NCBI GenBank assembly: GCA_014727835.1
Contig: WJMT01000046.1
Coordinates: 1-64,000 of the forward strand
Length of the DNA stretch: 64,000 nt
From: Candidatus Aminicenantota bacterium
GTDB taxonomy: Bacteria; Acidobacteriota; Aminicenantia; Aminicenantales; Aminicenantaceae
Direction: 5' to 3'
Positions 26,966 through 34,961 of this stretch are shown here, piece after piece (the stretch's first letter is position 1; the number at the start of each line of letters is the position of its first letter). The translations under genes were made by a program, and so were the position numbers. Under the pieces are notes generated by a model, which saw only the letters and a list, made by a program, of their open reading frames with translations, was not told where the DNA came from and ran no database searches.

Positions 26966-28881
26966 AATCCGTTCTCTCCTATCTTTAGATTCACACCAAG
27001 ACTGAAGGTTCGTGCCTTCATAGGAAATCCAGGTTCTGTGAAATAATCAACATTCAAAAGATTCTCTGCTTTCAGATACAGAGTCAATCCGCTAAATCTC
27101 TTTTTTAAAGCGGCATTGAGCAGGAAATAACCGGGTATGTTCAATTGGTCATCTCTAAAAAGCGCTTGGGATTTGGAAACCGCTATCCCCCAAGTAGAAA
27201 AAGTCAATCCTTTGAAATCTTGGGAATTGATAAAAAAGTTGAACTGAGATTTTGGAGTGTAGTCCAGAGGTTCACCATTGTCTTTGTTCTCTGTATCCAG
27301 ATAAGTGTAGTTGATTGTGGTGTCAAACACCCAAAACTCATGGGAGATCCCCAATTCAAATCCCTTGATCTCGACCTCTCCAAGATTATCATAACTTCTG
27401 TATCCGGAAGGAAGCCTTATGGAATTGATCAGATCTTTGACTTGATTGATGAACACAGCTCCATTTGCAGACCAGCTTTTTCTTAAGGTGAAACCCAGTT
27501 CATAATTTTGTCCGATTTCTTCTGTCAAATCCGGATTTCCGGATGAAGTGCTGTAAAGAGATTTCATTGAGGGGAATCTGGCTTTCCGGGAAAAACTCAC
27601 ATAAAAGTCCATCCAATCCTTTGGATTGTATTTCGCTCCGATAATGGGATTCAAAGAAGTCTTGTTTTGACCGATCTGTTTATCTAGATAGTCAAAACTC
27701 ACTCCTCCTATAAGCTTGATCTTTTCGGATATTTGGATGTGGTCTTCAATTCCGAATGAATAAGTATTGTGAGTGACCTGCTCCCATTCTTCCCCCACAT
27801 CATCTTGAGTGTTGACCTGGTCTCTTTTGCCATTCAGACTGAACCTCAACCTGTTGTTTGGACTTAAAGGAACATTCCCGATCAGAAAAGTCCCCAAAGA
27901 ATAGTTTTTATAAGTTGATTCCCACCTGATTTCAGTGAAACGGCTGTCGCTGTACGCATCCAGAACATTGAAGTGGCGGACATAATAATTTCTGACTTTC
28001 AGGGTGCCGGTGTTGAAAAAAGCAAACGTTCCGCCTAAATTCAACTGCCATCTCCTCCAGTCATCAAACCTCCAGTACCGCTGTCTATAATAATCCATGG
28101 CAGTGGGGATTCCATATTCAGAGTCCAAATAAGAGACTTCTGCCATGATTTCACTTTGAGATCCCGGATAAAAGAACATTTTTCCTCGGAAATTTGTTTT
28201 TTGATAGTCACTGTTTCCTCTGAGGGTTCTCTCTCCATCCTCCAGCCAGTCAAAACCATCTGAGCTGTCATAGGATGCATTTCCCAGAAAAGAAAAACCA
28301 TCTCCCACCCATTTTCCTGATCCGGATACATATGAGGTCTTGTTACCTGAAAATTGGGTGTTGAGTGAAAAGGAATCGACTTCAGGCCTCTGTGTGACCA
28401 CATTGATGATTCCCCCTAGAGTGTTGGGGCCATAAAGCACAGAACTGGCTCCTCTGACGACTTTGACACTCTCAATTTCTTCGGAAGAAAAAGACTTGAG
28501 GTCAAAGGAATTGAAATAAGGCTCATAAACAGGGATACCATCATAAAGCAGAGTGATCCTTTTGCTTTCAAATCCCCGGATCTGCACTCTGGATTCGTTT
28601 TTATTCCCTTCTGTGACATAGACTCCAGTAGTGTAGTTGATGATATCTGAGAGATCCTTGGATTCAGCTTTTTCAATCTTTGCAGACTCAATGGTGGTGA
28701 CTTTGGAGAGAGGAAGCTCTTTGGGCGCTTTGGCTGTGACCACGATCTGTTCTGTGATCTTCTCCTGTTTTAACTCCTGTTTTTGTTTCTGCTCTTCGTT
28801 GCTTTGGGCCAACAGGATGAGACTGGACAAAACAAAAAAGAACAAAACAAGCAATAAATATTTCGGGACTGTTTTTTTCAT
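26962..28881 (-). CDS. TonB-dependent outer-membrane receptor
   Basis: I start this at ATG 28879-28881 (639 residues) because GGAG lies just upstream and the signal peptide MKKTVPKYLLLVLFFFVLS begins there. A plug domain follows (LPLSKVTTIESAKIEKAES, VQIRGFESKRITLLYDGIP, VVRGASSVLYGPNTLGGIIN), then a 22-strand-type barrel and a final aromatic-rich strand. Such receptors import cobalamin, siderophores or other metal complexes using TonB energy; the ligand is not evident. It heads an operon with the SUOX-like gene and is preceded by a structured leader. Confidence 0.93.
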   Translation of the reverse strand: MKKTVPKYLLLVLFFFVLSSLILLAQSNEEQKQKQELKQEKITEQIVVTAKAPKELPLSKVTTIESAKIEKAESKDLSDIINYTTGVYVTEGNKNESRVQIRGFESKRITLLYDGIPVYEPYFNSFDLKSFSSEEIESVKVVRGASSVLYGPNTLGGIINVVTQRPEVDSFSLNTQFSGNKTSYVSGSGKWVGDGFSFLGNASYDSSDGFDWLEDGERTLRGNSDYQKTNFRGKMFFYPGSQSEIMAEVSYLDSEYGIPTAMDYYRQRYWRFDDWRRWQLNLGGTFAFFNTGTLKVRNYYVRHFNVLDAYSDSRFTEIRWESTYKNYSLGTFLIGNVPLSPNNRLRFSLNGKRDQVNTQDDVGEEWEQVTHNTYSFGIEDHIQISEKIKLIGGVSFDYLDKQIGQNKTSLNPIIGAKYNPKDWMDFYVSFSRKARFPSMKSLYSTSSGNPDLTEEIGQNYELGFTLRKSWSANGAVFINQVKDLINSIRLPSGYRSYDNLGEVEIKGFELGISHEFWVFDTTINYTYLDTENKDNGEPLDYTPKSQFNFFINSQDFKGLTFSTWGIAVSKSQALFRDDQLNIPGYFLLNAALKKRFSGLTLYLKAENLLNVDYFTEPGFPMKARTFSLGVNLKIGENGL

Positions 28882-28980
28882 GAGAATCTCCTTTCCAAAC
28901 ACGGGAGGTCTGGCCGTTTCCAGCCAAGCCCTGTCGGTCAGGTCTCATGGCAGATGCTTTAGAGAACCTGACTCGGAGTT
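28882..28980 (-). ncRNA. Structured 5' leader of the TonB receptor operon, candidate riboswitch
   Basis: Between a predicted promoter and the receptor start lie about 100 nt with paired segments. On the minus strand GTCAGGTTCTC (28972-28962) pairs with GAGACCTGAC (28946-28937), with one bulge. A second hairpin, TGGC...GCCA, spans 28926-28911, and GACCTCCCGT lies just before the ribosome site. CTGCCATGAGACCTGAC loosely resembles a B12 box, but the rest of a cobalamin riboswitch is absent. The class is unassigned. Confidence 0.5.
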
Positions 28981-28987
28981 AAGAAAA

Positions 28988-29016
28988 ATGATATCAAATT
29001 CACGTCCTTTTTCCAA
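28988..29016 (-). promoter_or_regulatory. Promoter of the TonB receptor operon
   Basis: On the minus strand TTGGAA (29011-29016) and TATCAT (28988-28993) are spaced 17 nt, placing the transcript start near 28981, at the edge of the structured leader. The conserved element copy C (29028-29055) lies directly upstream, where an activator would bind. Confidence 0.5.
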
Positions 29017-29027
29017 CAAAATAATGA

Positions 29028-29055
29028 ACCTGGAGATTTCATAAAAAAAGGCGAT
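29028..29055 (-). repeat. Shared upstream element, copy C
   Basis: On the minus strand this reads ATCGCC, seven T, ATGAAATCTCCAGGT. It is nearly identical to copy B (30301-30328) and similar to copy A (29146-29172), which are on the plus strand in front of other genes. It lies upstream of the TonB receptor promoter. Confidence 0.6.
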
Positions 29056-29145
29056 TAAAATTGAAAACAAAAGCAAGGAAAATGTCCATATCATTGTTCA
29101 TAAAAAATTCTTGTATATCGCAGAAATGAATTTAGTAATGAAAAC

Positions 29146-29172
29146 ATCGCCATTTTTTTGAATAGTACAGGT
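29146..29172 (+). repeat. Shared upstream element, copy A
   Basis: Core: ATCGCCA, seven T, GAATAGTACAGGT, about 60 nt ahead of the CXXC gene. Similarity to copy B extends upstream through TAATGAAAAC to TTGTATATCG near 29111, so the whole region may be a duplication. Confidence 0.6.
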
Positions 29173-29231
29173 AAAATAATTCTTAAAATTTTTTCAAAAA
29201 AACATTATCCTATAGATTCGAAGGGTAAAGA

Positions 29232-29366
29232 ATGAAACGCAAATTCTCTTATTTCCTTTTTATTCTGTCTGTTGTTTTCATTTTCATTGGTCTCAAGTCG
29301 GGTGAATTTGCCGCGGTCTTGGAAAAAGCTGTGACCATCTGTTTGAGCTGCATAGGAATCGGATGA
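29232..29366 (+). CDS. CD1871A-like small CXXC protein
   Basis: A 44-residue protein starts at ATG 29232, with AGGGTAAAG upstream. It has one membrane-spanning or signal segment (YFLFILSVVFIFIGL) followed by GEFAAVLEKAVTICLSCIGIG, which matches the CD1871A family of tiny CXXC-motif proteins. These are usually found next to NapH-like 4Fe-4S membrane proteins, as is the case here with 7 nt spacing. The CLSC pair could be a thiol redox centre or metal ligand. Its function is unproven. Confidence 0.85.
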   Translation: MKRKFSYFLFILSVVFIFIGLKSGEFAAVLEKAVTICLSCIGIG

Positions 29367-29373
29367 TAATCCA

Positions 29374-30258
29374 ATGAATCTGTTAGGAAAACGCAAGTGG
29401 TTTCAATCAGCGAGTGCTCTGTTTTTTAACCTGAATCTTCCTCTTTTTTTCACAGGCGCGATTCACAAAGGCCCTACCAAGGGAATCTGTGTGCCGGTTT
29501 TCAACTGCTATTCCTGTCCGGCAGCTATGGGTGCCTGTCCTATCGGTTCTCTTCAGAATTCCCTGGCCAACCTCAGGTTTAATCTGTCGTTGGGCATTTA
29601 TCAGTTTGGTCTTTATGTGATCGGTTCAATGGCTGTGGTGGGAAGCCTTATCGGACGAATTCCCTGTGGTTGGTTGTGTCCGTTTGGACTGATTCAGGAA
29701 CTGTTCTATAAAATCCCTTCCCCCAAACTGAAAATCCCCGGATTCTTCAAATATTTCCGATACGTCTTTCTCATCGTGTTTGTGGTGCTGATGCCGCTTT
29801 TGGTGGTTGATCCTTTAGGCCTGGGACAGACTTGGTTTTGCAAATTGATCTGTCCTGCCGGGACTCTGGAAGCCGGACTCCCTCTGCTAGCTGCCAATTC
29901 AGCTCTGCGTTCTCAGGTGGGATTTCTATTTGCCTGGAAATTTCTTCTTCTGATAGGTTTTTTGGTTTGGATGGTATTCACACTGCGGCCATTCTGCCGG
30001 AGCGTATGCCCTCTGGGAACCATCCTTGGATTTTTCAACAAAGCCAGCCTTTTCCAGATGCATGTGGATGATGAAAAATGCACTCAATGTGGCCAATGTG
30101 CCAGAGTTTGTCCAGTAGGATTGGATCCCAACTTGACCCCCAACTCACCTGAATGCATCAGGTGTTTGAAGTGTCTGGACACCTGTTCTTATGGAGCTGT
30201 CAATTATAATTTTTTAAAAAAACACAAACAAGAAAAATGTTCAAGTCATTGTTTTTGA
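29374..30258 (+). CDS. Membrane 4Fe-4S ferredoxin protein, NapH/YccM-like
   Basis: This 294-residue protein has several membrane helices and the cysteine motifs of the NapH/NosR/YccM family. CGWLCPFG and CRSVCPLG lie at helix ends and two 4Fe-4S clusters follow (CTQCGQCARVCPVG, CIRCLKCLDTC). CYSCPAAMGACPIG lies in the N-terminal loop. Such proteins pass electrons from the membrane pool to periplasmic or cytosolic acceptors. It is paired with the CXXC protein. The C-terminal tail KCSSHCF adds two cysteines. Confidence 0.92.
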   Translation: MNLLGKRKWFQSASALFFNLNLPLFFTGAIHKGPTKGICVPVFNCYSCPAAMGACPIGSLQNSLANLRFNLSLGIYQFGLYVIGSMAVVGSLIGRIPCGWLCPFGLIQELFYKIPSPKLKIPGFFKYFRYVFLIVFVVLMPLLVVDPLGLGQTWFCKLICPAGTLEAGLPLLAANSALRSQVGFLFAWKFLLLIGFLVWMVFTLRPFCRSVCPLGTILGFFNKASLFQMHVDDEKCTQCGQCARVCPVGLDPNLTPNSPECIRCLKCLDTCSYGAVNYNFLKKHKQEKCSSHCF

Positions 30259-30300
30259 AAAAGGCTTGAATATCGATACATAGAAGATGATAATGAAAAC

Positions 30301-30328
30301 ATCGGCTTTTTTTATGAATAGTCCAGGT
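30301..30328 (+). repeat. Shared upstream element, copy B
   Basis: Core: ATCGGC, seven T, ATGAATAGTCCAGGT, ending 15 nt before the start of the 595-residue gene, whose ribosome site AAAGGA follows at once. Similarity with copy A extends left to about 30265. Confidence 0.6.
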
Positions 30329-30343
30329 TAAAGGATAAAACAA

Positions 30344-32131
30344 ATGAATTTATCGGATCGTGAAAGACGGGATTTGATTGCCCAGTGGGCTTTTGATACA
30401 AGGAGCATCCTGGGCCGCATGCACCTCTGGCTGGAAAATGTGGAAATGGAATGGTTCAGAGGAAAACAGCCCACCGAACTCCATCATATCGGGTTCATGG
30501 ATGGACGCATGGAGCGGCTGATGACCATGACCGCAGCTGTGACAGCACTGGGAACCCAACTTTTTGGCCGCTATGGAGAAGGGAAAGGAAAATCCAAAAA
30601 AGAGCTGAACCGTGTGAAAAAAGATGGGGATGCCATCTCTGCCTATGCCATGAGCGAAAGTCTGTGGTATGCCACACGCCAGCTCCCAGAAAATCATGCG
30701 GTTCTGGTGTGTATGGGAGAAGGATTGATGCCCAAAGTGGGAGAGACCAAGGAGATGGGCTCTAATCCACAGTTGGGATTCGGAAGAGTCTATGCGCGCC
30801 CCCAGGTGGCCAAATGGCTGGACAGCTGTGTGGCCCGATTGTTGAATGAAGAAAAGTACGGATGGGATGAATTCAGGCAAGATATCAAAATTTCCGGGGT
30901 CACAGTCTGGGGAGCAGCCATTGATACTCTGGAAAACACATCCCGCTTTGCCAAGGGAAAACCCACTGGTCCTTTGACTGTCCTGCACCTCTTCAACCAG
31001 CCTCTTCACATCACCAAGCCCTATGAAGCATACATGGGGAATCTCTTTCTCCCTGTTGAAGTGGTCCGGAAAGCTGAAGAACATTCCGTGCTTCTGGATT
31101 TCATGACACCCCGAAAAAAAGTGGTGGAAGCATTGGAGGCCACATATCCCGGTATCCAGAGAAAACACATTCATGTTTGGACTTTAGGAGGAGAGAGCCG
31201 GACCAAAAGGCTGGGCTGGCTGTGGAAACAGTGGGAAGATCTCGGAGTACATCTGGTGGAAGACGGGTGGACACTTCCCACCAAAGGAAAAGCGTTCAGC
31301 GATTCCGGAACCTATGCTCCCACTTACTTGGTGGGAACATGGAAAGACAAAGACAATGAGACTCATATATTTTTATTAGATGGTTATGCCGCCTCTGCTG
31401 AAGCCATGCAAGCTGTCAGCCTCACTCCAGCCCTGGACTTGGACGGAACGCTGGTGACATTTACTTCAAAATTCGAACTCTCCATTGAAAAAGAGCAGCA
31501 TGTCATGCAGCTGGACCCGGACCATCCGGAATTCAAACAAAATCTGGAGAAACTGTTCCAAAAATCTGTAGACCAGGAAACAGCTGACACATACAGGGAT
31601 ATGATCATGGAAGCCAGAGAAGCAGAAATGCCCTCTAATCCCCGGGTTATCCGAGCGGATGATTTTTTTCCTGAAAAAAAATGGGAAGTGATGGCCTTTT
31701 CAGGTTACATGTGCGATGATCCTTACACCGGAGCATCTGGGGTGGAACGCATCAATGAGAAAAGCTATAAGGTGACGACCCGTATATCCACTCCCCGTGC
31801 AGGAAAACGGATCACCTTCACTCTGCGCTTGATGGAAGAACCTGAAGAACAGCGGCTGGTGTTCAATCCGCTGCTTATCCGATTTATATACGGCGAAGAT
31901 TTCCGGGCCCGGCCGGTCAAAATATCTGATTCAGGGCGGATAAGGAATGAACTCCAGACTCTTTGTTCCGAAGCACTGGAATATCAGGGCGGCGGAAAAA
32001 TCAGGGTTCATTTTGACAAAATTCCACCAGAAGTTATTTCACTCAAAGACCAGAAAGTCCTTCGTGAAGTTCTCCACTGGTACAAGAAACACCATCCCCT
32101 CTGGTTCCGCTGGCTGGAAATCCCCTCTTGA
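30344..32131 (+). CDS. Unrecognised 595-residue protein
   Basis: AAAGGA is spaced 8 nt before the ATG. The protein has no signal peptide and no membrane segment, so it is probably cytosolic. I do not recognise the family. The N-terminal ~75 residues look helical (WAFDTRSILGRMHLWLEN). The middle has a Gly-rich stretch HIHVWTLGGESRTKRLGW, and the C-terminal ~130 residues look beta-rich (YKVTTRISTPRAGKRITFTL). Cysteines are few. It shares the upstream element with the TonB receptor and CXXC/4Fe-4S units, so a common regulator is likely. Confidence 0.8.
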   Translation: MNLSDRERRDLIAQWAFDTRSILGRMHLWLENVEMEWFRGKQPTELHHIGFMDGRMERLMTMTAAVTALGTQLFGRYGEGKGKSKKELNRVKKDGDAISAYAMSESLWYATRQLPENHAVLVCMGEGLMPKVGETKEMGSNPQLGFGRVYARPQVAKWLDSCVARLLNEEKYGWDEFRQDIKISGVTVWGAAIDTLENTSRFAKGKPTGPLTVLHLFNQPLHITKPYEAYMGNLFLPVEVVRKAEEHSVLLDFMTPRKKVVEALEATYPGIQRKHIHVWTLGGESRTKRLGWLWKQWEDLGVHLVEDGWTLPTKGKAFSDSGTYAPTYLVGTWKDKDNETHIFLLDGYAASAEAMQAVSLTPALDLDGTLVTFTSKFELSIEKEQHVMQLDPDHPEFKQNLEKLFQKSVDQETADTYRDMIMEAREAEMPSNPRVIRADDFFPEKKWEVMAFSGYMCDDPYTGASGVERINEKSYKVTTRISTPRAGKRITFTLRLMEEPEEQRLVFNPLLIRFIYGEDFRARPVKISDSGRIRNELQTLCSEALEYQGGGKIRVHFDKIPPEVISLKDQKVLREVLHWYKKHHPLWFRWLEIPS

Positions 32132-32160
32132 TATAAAATATAGCAAATTTTTTCAAACTG

Positions 32161-32220
32161 TTTACTTTACACGCATTATCAATTATGATAAACATTAAAA
32201 TACAATAGAATTGGTTGTAT
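32161..32220 (+). promoter_or_regulatory. Promoter and palindromes upstream of the winged-helix gene
   Basis: TTTACT (32161-32166) and TATGAT (32184-32189) are spaced 17 nt. The perfect palindrome TTATCAATTATGATAA (32176-32191) overlaps the -10. A second one, ATACAA-N9-TTGTAT, lies at 32200-32220. Both are candidate operators for the winged-helix protein encoded next. Confidence 0.5.
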
Positions 32221-32263
32221 ATACATTTCTATTGGTACTAAAACATATGTTTTGGGTGATCAA

Positions 32264-32593
32264 ATGTTAGAACCGCTGTTGGAGTCAGAAAAAAAGGAGA
32301 AGATCCTTCTCTATATTTATACCCATGGTGAATCCTATCCCAGCGAAATTTCTAAATGCTTTAATTTTTATATCAACACGGTCCAAAACCAACTGCTGAA
32401 TTTAGAAAAAGGAGGCGTTCTCTACAGCAAACTTAAGGGAAAGGTCAGACTCTTTGGATTCAATCCCCGCTATGCTTTTAAAAAAGAATTGGAAGGATTG
32501 TTGGAGAAAACACTAAAGTTTATTCCTTTAAAAGAAAAGCAAAAGTATTACAGACCCAGACTGAGGCCGCGGCGGACCGGAAAAGCTTTCTGA
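32264..32593 (+). CDS. Winged-helix protein, putative antitoxin/regulator
   Basis: ATG 32264 is chosen over an in-frame TTG at 32252 because GGGTGATC gives a suitable ribosome site. The 109-residue protein has an ArsR/MarR-like winged helix (KILLYIYTHGESYPSEISKC, NTVQNQLLNLEKGGVLYS) and a basic C-terminus (RPRLRPRRTGK). It ends 1 nt before the nucleotidyltransferase gene. Such pairs occur as toxin-antitoxin or phage-defence modules in which the winged-helix partner binds its own promoter. Confidence 0.78.
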   Translation: MLEPLLESEKKEKILLYIYTHGESYPSEISKCFNFYINTVQNQLLNLEKGGVLYSKLKGKVRLFGFNPRYAFKKELEGLLEKTLKFIPLKEKQKYYRPRLRPRRTGKAF

Positions 32594-32594
32594 T

Positions 32595-33131
32595 ATGAAA
32601 AAACACCTCTCTCTGAAACAATTGGCAGTTACGATCTCTGACCTCTTGAACAAAAATGGAATCGATGCGGTTCTTTCAGGAGGAGCTTGTGTTACGATTT
32701 ACACCCATAACAAATATATGTCTTATGATTTGGATTTTGTTCTTCTCTCACCCACAGCTTTTGAAAAAATCAATAAAGTGATGAAACAGATCGGATTCAA
32801 ACCGGAAGGTAAGTATTTCAAACATGATAAAAGTCCCTATCTGGTGGACTTTCTCTCTCCTCCTTTATCCGTAGGTGAAGAACCAGTTAAAAAAATTGAG
32901 GAATTAAAAGAAGGCGAAAAGATATTGAGACTCCTCTCCCCTACAGACTGTGTCAAAGACAGGCTGGCTGCTTTTTATCACTGGAATGACCAACAATGCC
33001 TGGAACAAGCTGTGCTGGTTTGTGAGAACCAAAAAGTGAACCTAAAAGAAGTTCAGCGATGGTCAAAGAAGGAAGGCATGAGCCAAAAGTTTGAAGTGTT
33101 TAAAAGTAACTTAAAAGCTTCCGGATCATGA
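32595..33131 (+). CDS. Nucleotidyltransferase-fold protein, putative toxin
   Basis: The 178-residue protein has the nucleotidyltransferase core: VLSGGACVTIYT near residues 27-38, followed by YDLDFVLLS with the D-x-D pair, and VDFLSPP carrying the third acidic residue. This matches small AbiEii/MenT-like or DUF6036-like proteins that attach nucleotides to RNA or protein. It is coupled to the winged-helix gene. Family members serve as toxins or in antibiotic resistance; toxin is inferred here from the partner. The stop is followed by an in-frame open remnant. Confidence 0.75.
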   Translation: MKKHLSLKQLAVTISDLLNKNGIDAVLSGGACVTIYTHNKYMSYDLDFVLLSPTAFEKINKVMKQIGFKPEGKYFKHDKSPYLVDFLSPPLSVGEEPVKKIEELKEGEKILRLLSPTDCVKDRLAAFYHWNDQQCLEQAVLVCENQKVNLKEVQRWSKKEGMSQKFEVFKSNLKASGS

Positions 33132-33134
33132 TTC

Positions 33135-33333
33135 TGGTCAGTTTGGGAAAAATATTTCAGTCGTTATCTCGTTTTTGGACCGGTAGGATTTCTTAGCCGT
33201 TCTTGGCAGAATCACTTTTATTATGACCTTTTGAAAAAGGATAAAATAAAAGACCGAGAGTGCTATGTGGTCCAAGATGTCTCCATCAAATTTGAGAAAA
33301 AAACTGCAATCAAGGTGAAATCTGGGTGGACTG
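33135..33333 (+). pseudogene. Remnant of a LolA-like or carrier-type protein
   Basis: In the same frame after the toxin stop, ~66 open codons without a start encode YFSRYLVFGPVGFLSRSW and KIKDRECYVVQDVS. This pattern, GPxxFLSRxW followed by an amphipathic strand set, is like outer-membrane lipoprotein-carrier-type proteins as I recall them. It has no ribosome site, and the frame runs on into the antisense of the sulfatase end. A gene fragment left by insertion or deletion is the likeliest reading. Confidence 0.3.
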
Positions 33334-34767
33334 TTATGCTTTTTTCTTCCGCTTTTCCAATTGATCCTCCGCAGGTCTGACGGTTTTTCTATGCTCTTCC
33401 ACCACCTGATTGATCTCTTGGATCACTTCAGGATGCTGATCTGCTATGTTGTATTTTTCACTAGGATCGTGCCCCAGGTGAAAAAGTAAAGGGATTTTAT
33501 GTTCTGTGCGCTCTCCGCCCATTCCATAGGAACCTTGGGTGATGTAATGGGCTTTAAAGGGCCCTTTACGGGCTGCATACACCTGCTCCCCGCGATAATA
33601 GATCATGGTTTCTCTGGGACTGGCCAGTCCATTGAAAATCACGGCTGACAAGTCGTATCCATCCATTTCTCTATCCTTTGGAACCTCAGCTCCGCTCAGA
33701 GCACACACAGTGGGAAACAGGTCCAGAGTGGAGCCCATATCCATAATAGTGCTAGGTTTGATCCGGCCGGGCCAGTAAAAAATAGTGGGCTCCCGCATCC
33801 CCCCTTCCCAAGTGGTTCCTTTGCCCATCCGGAGCAGTCCAGCAGATCCTCCTGCCTGCAGCATGGAAAGCCAGGGTCCATTATCTGAAGAAAACACTAT
33901 CAGAGTGTTTTGAGCGAGATTTTCTTGTTCCAGAGTTTGGAGAATTGTTCCCACACTCCAATCCACCTCTGCCATGACATCTCCGAACAGACCGCGGCGG
34001 CTGACACCGTCAAATTCACTGGACGCAAACAAGGGGGTATGAACCATGCTGTGGGGAAAATAAATAAAAAACGGCTGATTTTTATTCTGTTTGATGAATT
34101 GGACAGCTTCTTGGGTGTATCGCTGTGTGATGGTGTTTTGATCCGCAGGACGTTCGATCACCTCTTCATTCCGCATCAACGGAACATTCCAGTAGTGGCT
34201 TTTGGGTCTGTACCGCAATTTCTCAAATGCGTTTTCACCGCCCACATAATCCATGTCATTGGAGTAAGGGATGCCAAAATAATAATCAAAGCCGTGTTCT
34301 GTGGGAAGGTAAGGAGGCAGATGTCCCAGGTGCCACTTACCGATACAAGCTGTGGCATAACCCCCTTTTTTAAGGGCCTCGGCTAAGGTGATTTCTGTTT
34401 CCGGTATCCCGCCTGTAGAATCCGGGAACAGGACCCGTCTCTCATCACTGCACAGACCGCTGCGAATGGGATAGCGTCCGGTTATTAGGGCAGCCCGGCT
34501 GGGCGTGCACACACTGGCTGCCACATAAAAACTGTTCCACTTCTGTCCTTGAGCTGCCATCCGGTCCAGATTGGGAGTGGACATGGTGGGATGCCCGAAA
34601 GCCCCCAGGTCCCCATAACCCAGGTCATCACAGAAAATAACAATGATATTGGGCTTTGCCTGTGATTTTCTGGTATCGCAGCCTAAAACACCCAGTAAGG
34701 ACAACGAAGCCGCCCCCATTCCCGAAACCTTTATGAATTCTCTTCGGGTGTATTTTTTGTCACTCAT
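33334..34767 (-). CDS. Tat-exported sulfatase (arylsulfatase type)
   Basis: The 477-residue protein has a twin-arginine signal (TRREFIK) with LGVLGC as lipobox (Cys30). The type I sulfatase core begins IIVIFCDDLGYGDLG with the metal-binding Asp pair, and the formylglycine motif is CTPSR at Cys87, followed by ALITGRYP. HSMVHTPL and SSDNGPW are further active-site elements. It hydrolyses a sulfate ester outside the cytoplasm. The modified Cys needs an anaerobic maturase not present in this window. A second sulfatase gene lies upstream. Confidence 0.93.
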   Translation of the reverse strand: MSDKKYTRREFIKVSGMGAASLSLLGVLGCDTRKSQAKPNIIVIFCDDLGYGDLGAFGHPTMSTPNLDRMAAQGQKWNSFYVAASVCTPSRAALITGRYPIRSGLCSDERRVLFPDSTGGIPETEITLAEALKKGGYATACIGKWHLGHLPPYLPTEHGFDYYFGIPYSNDMDYVGGENAFEKLRYRPKSHYWNVPLMRNEEVIERPADQNTITQRYTQEAVQFIKQNKNQPFFIYFPHSMVHTPLFASSEFDGVSRRGLFGDVMAEVDWSVGTILQTLEQENLAQNTLIVFSSDNGPWLSMLQAGGSAGLLRMGKGTTWEGGMREPTIFYWPGRIKPSTIMDMGSTLDLFPTVCALSGAEVPKDREMDGYDLSAVIFNGLASPRETMIYYRGEQVYAARKGPFKAHYITQGSYGMGGERTEHKIPLLFHLGHDPSEKYNIADQHPEVIQEINQVVEEHRKTVRPAEDQLEKRKKKA

Positions 34768-34872
34768 AACTGCCTCCTTTCAAAATCAGGGACACAATAC
34801 CTAACATTTTTCTCGCTCCTCTTTTTTAATCTTAATTGCCATTTTTTTGCCATTGAGGCGAGCCGATCTTAC

Positions 34873-34894
34873 CGCATCTGCAGCAATCTCGACT
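34873..34894 (+). repeat. 22-bp intergenic repeat, copy 1
   Basis: The 22-bp segment centred on CTGCAGCAATCTCG is found again, exactly and in inverted orientation, at 53859-53880. Flanks (GAGGCGAGC on the left, AAGG on the right) are partly similar between the two sites. Confidence 0.6.
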
Positions 34895-34898
34895 CGTG

Positions 34899-34923
34899 AA
34901 TAAGGCTATTGACCTTATTTTTT
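34899..34923 (+). terminator. Hairpin with T-run, terminator-like
   Basis: AATAAGG (34899-34905) pairs with CCTTATT (34913-34919) across a 7-nt loop and is followed by further T residues. It reads as a terminator on the plus strand, although no plus-strand gene ends here; on the minus strand only the stem would form. Confidence 0.4.
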
Positions 34924-34961
34924 CTCTTAAAAATGAGGTAAATGAGTCAACTGTCCCTCAA

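Noticed and set aside
28937..28972. Cobalamin riboswitch
   Set aside because: Only one B12-box-like stretch is present; the ~150-nt core that must precede it would lie upstream of the predicted transcript start and is absent.
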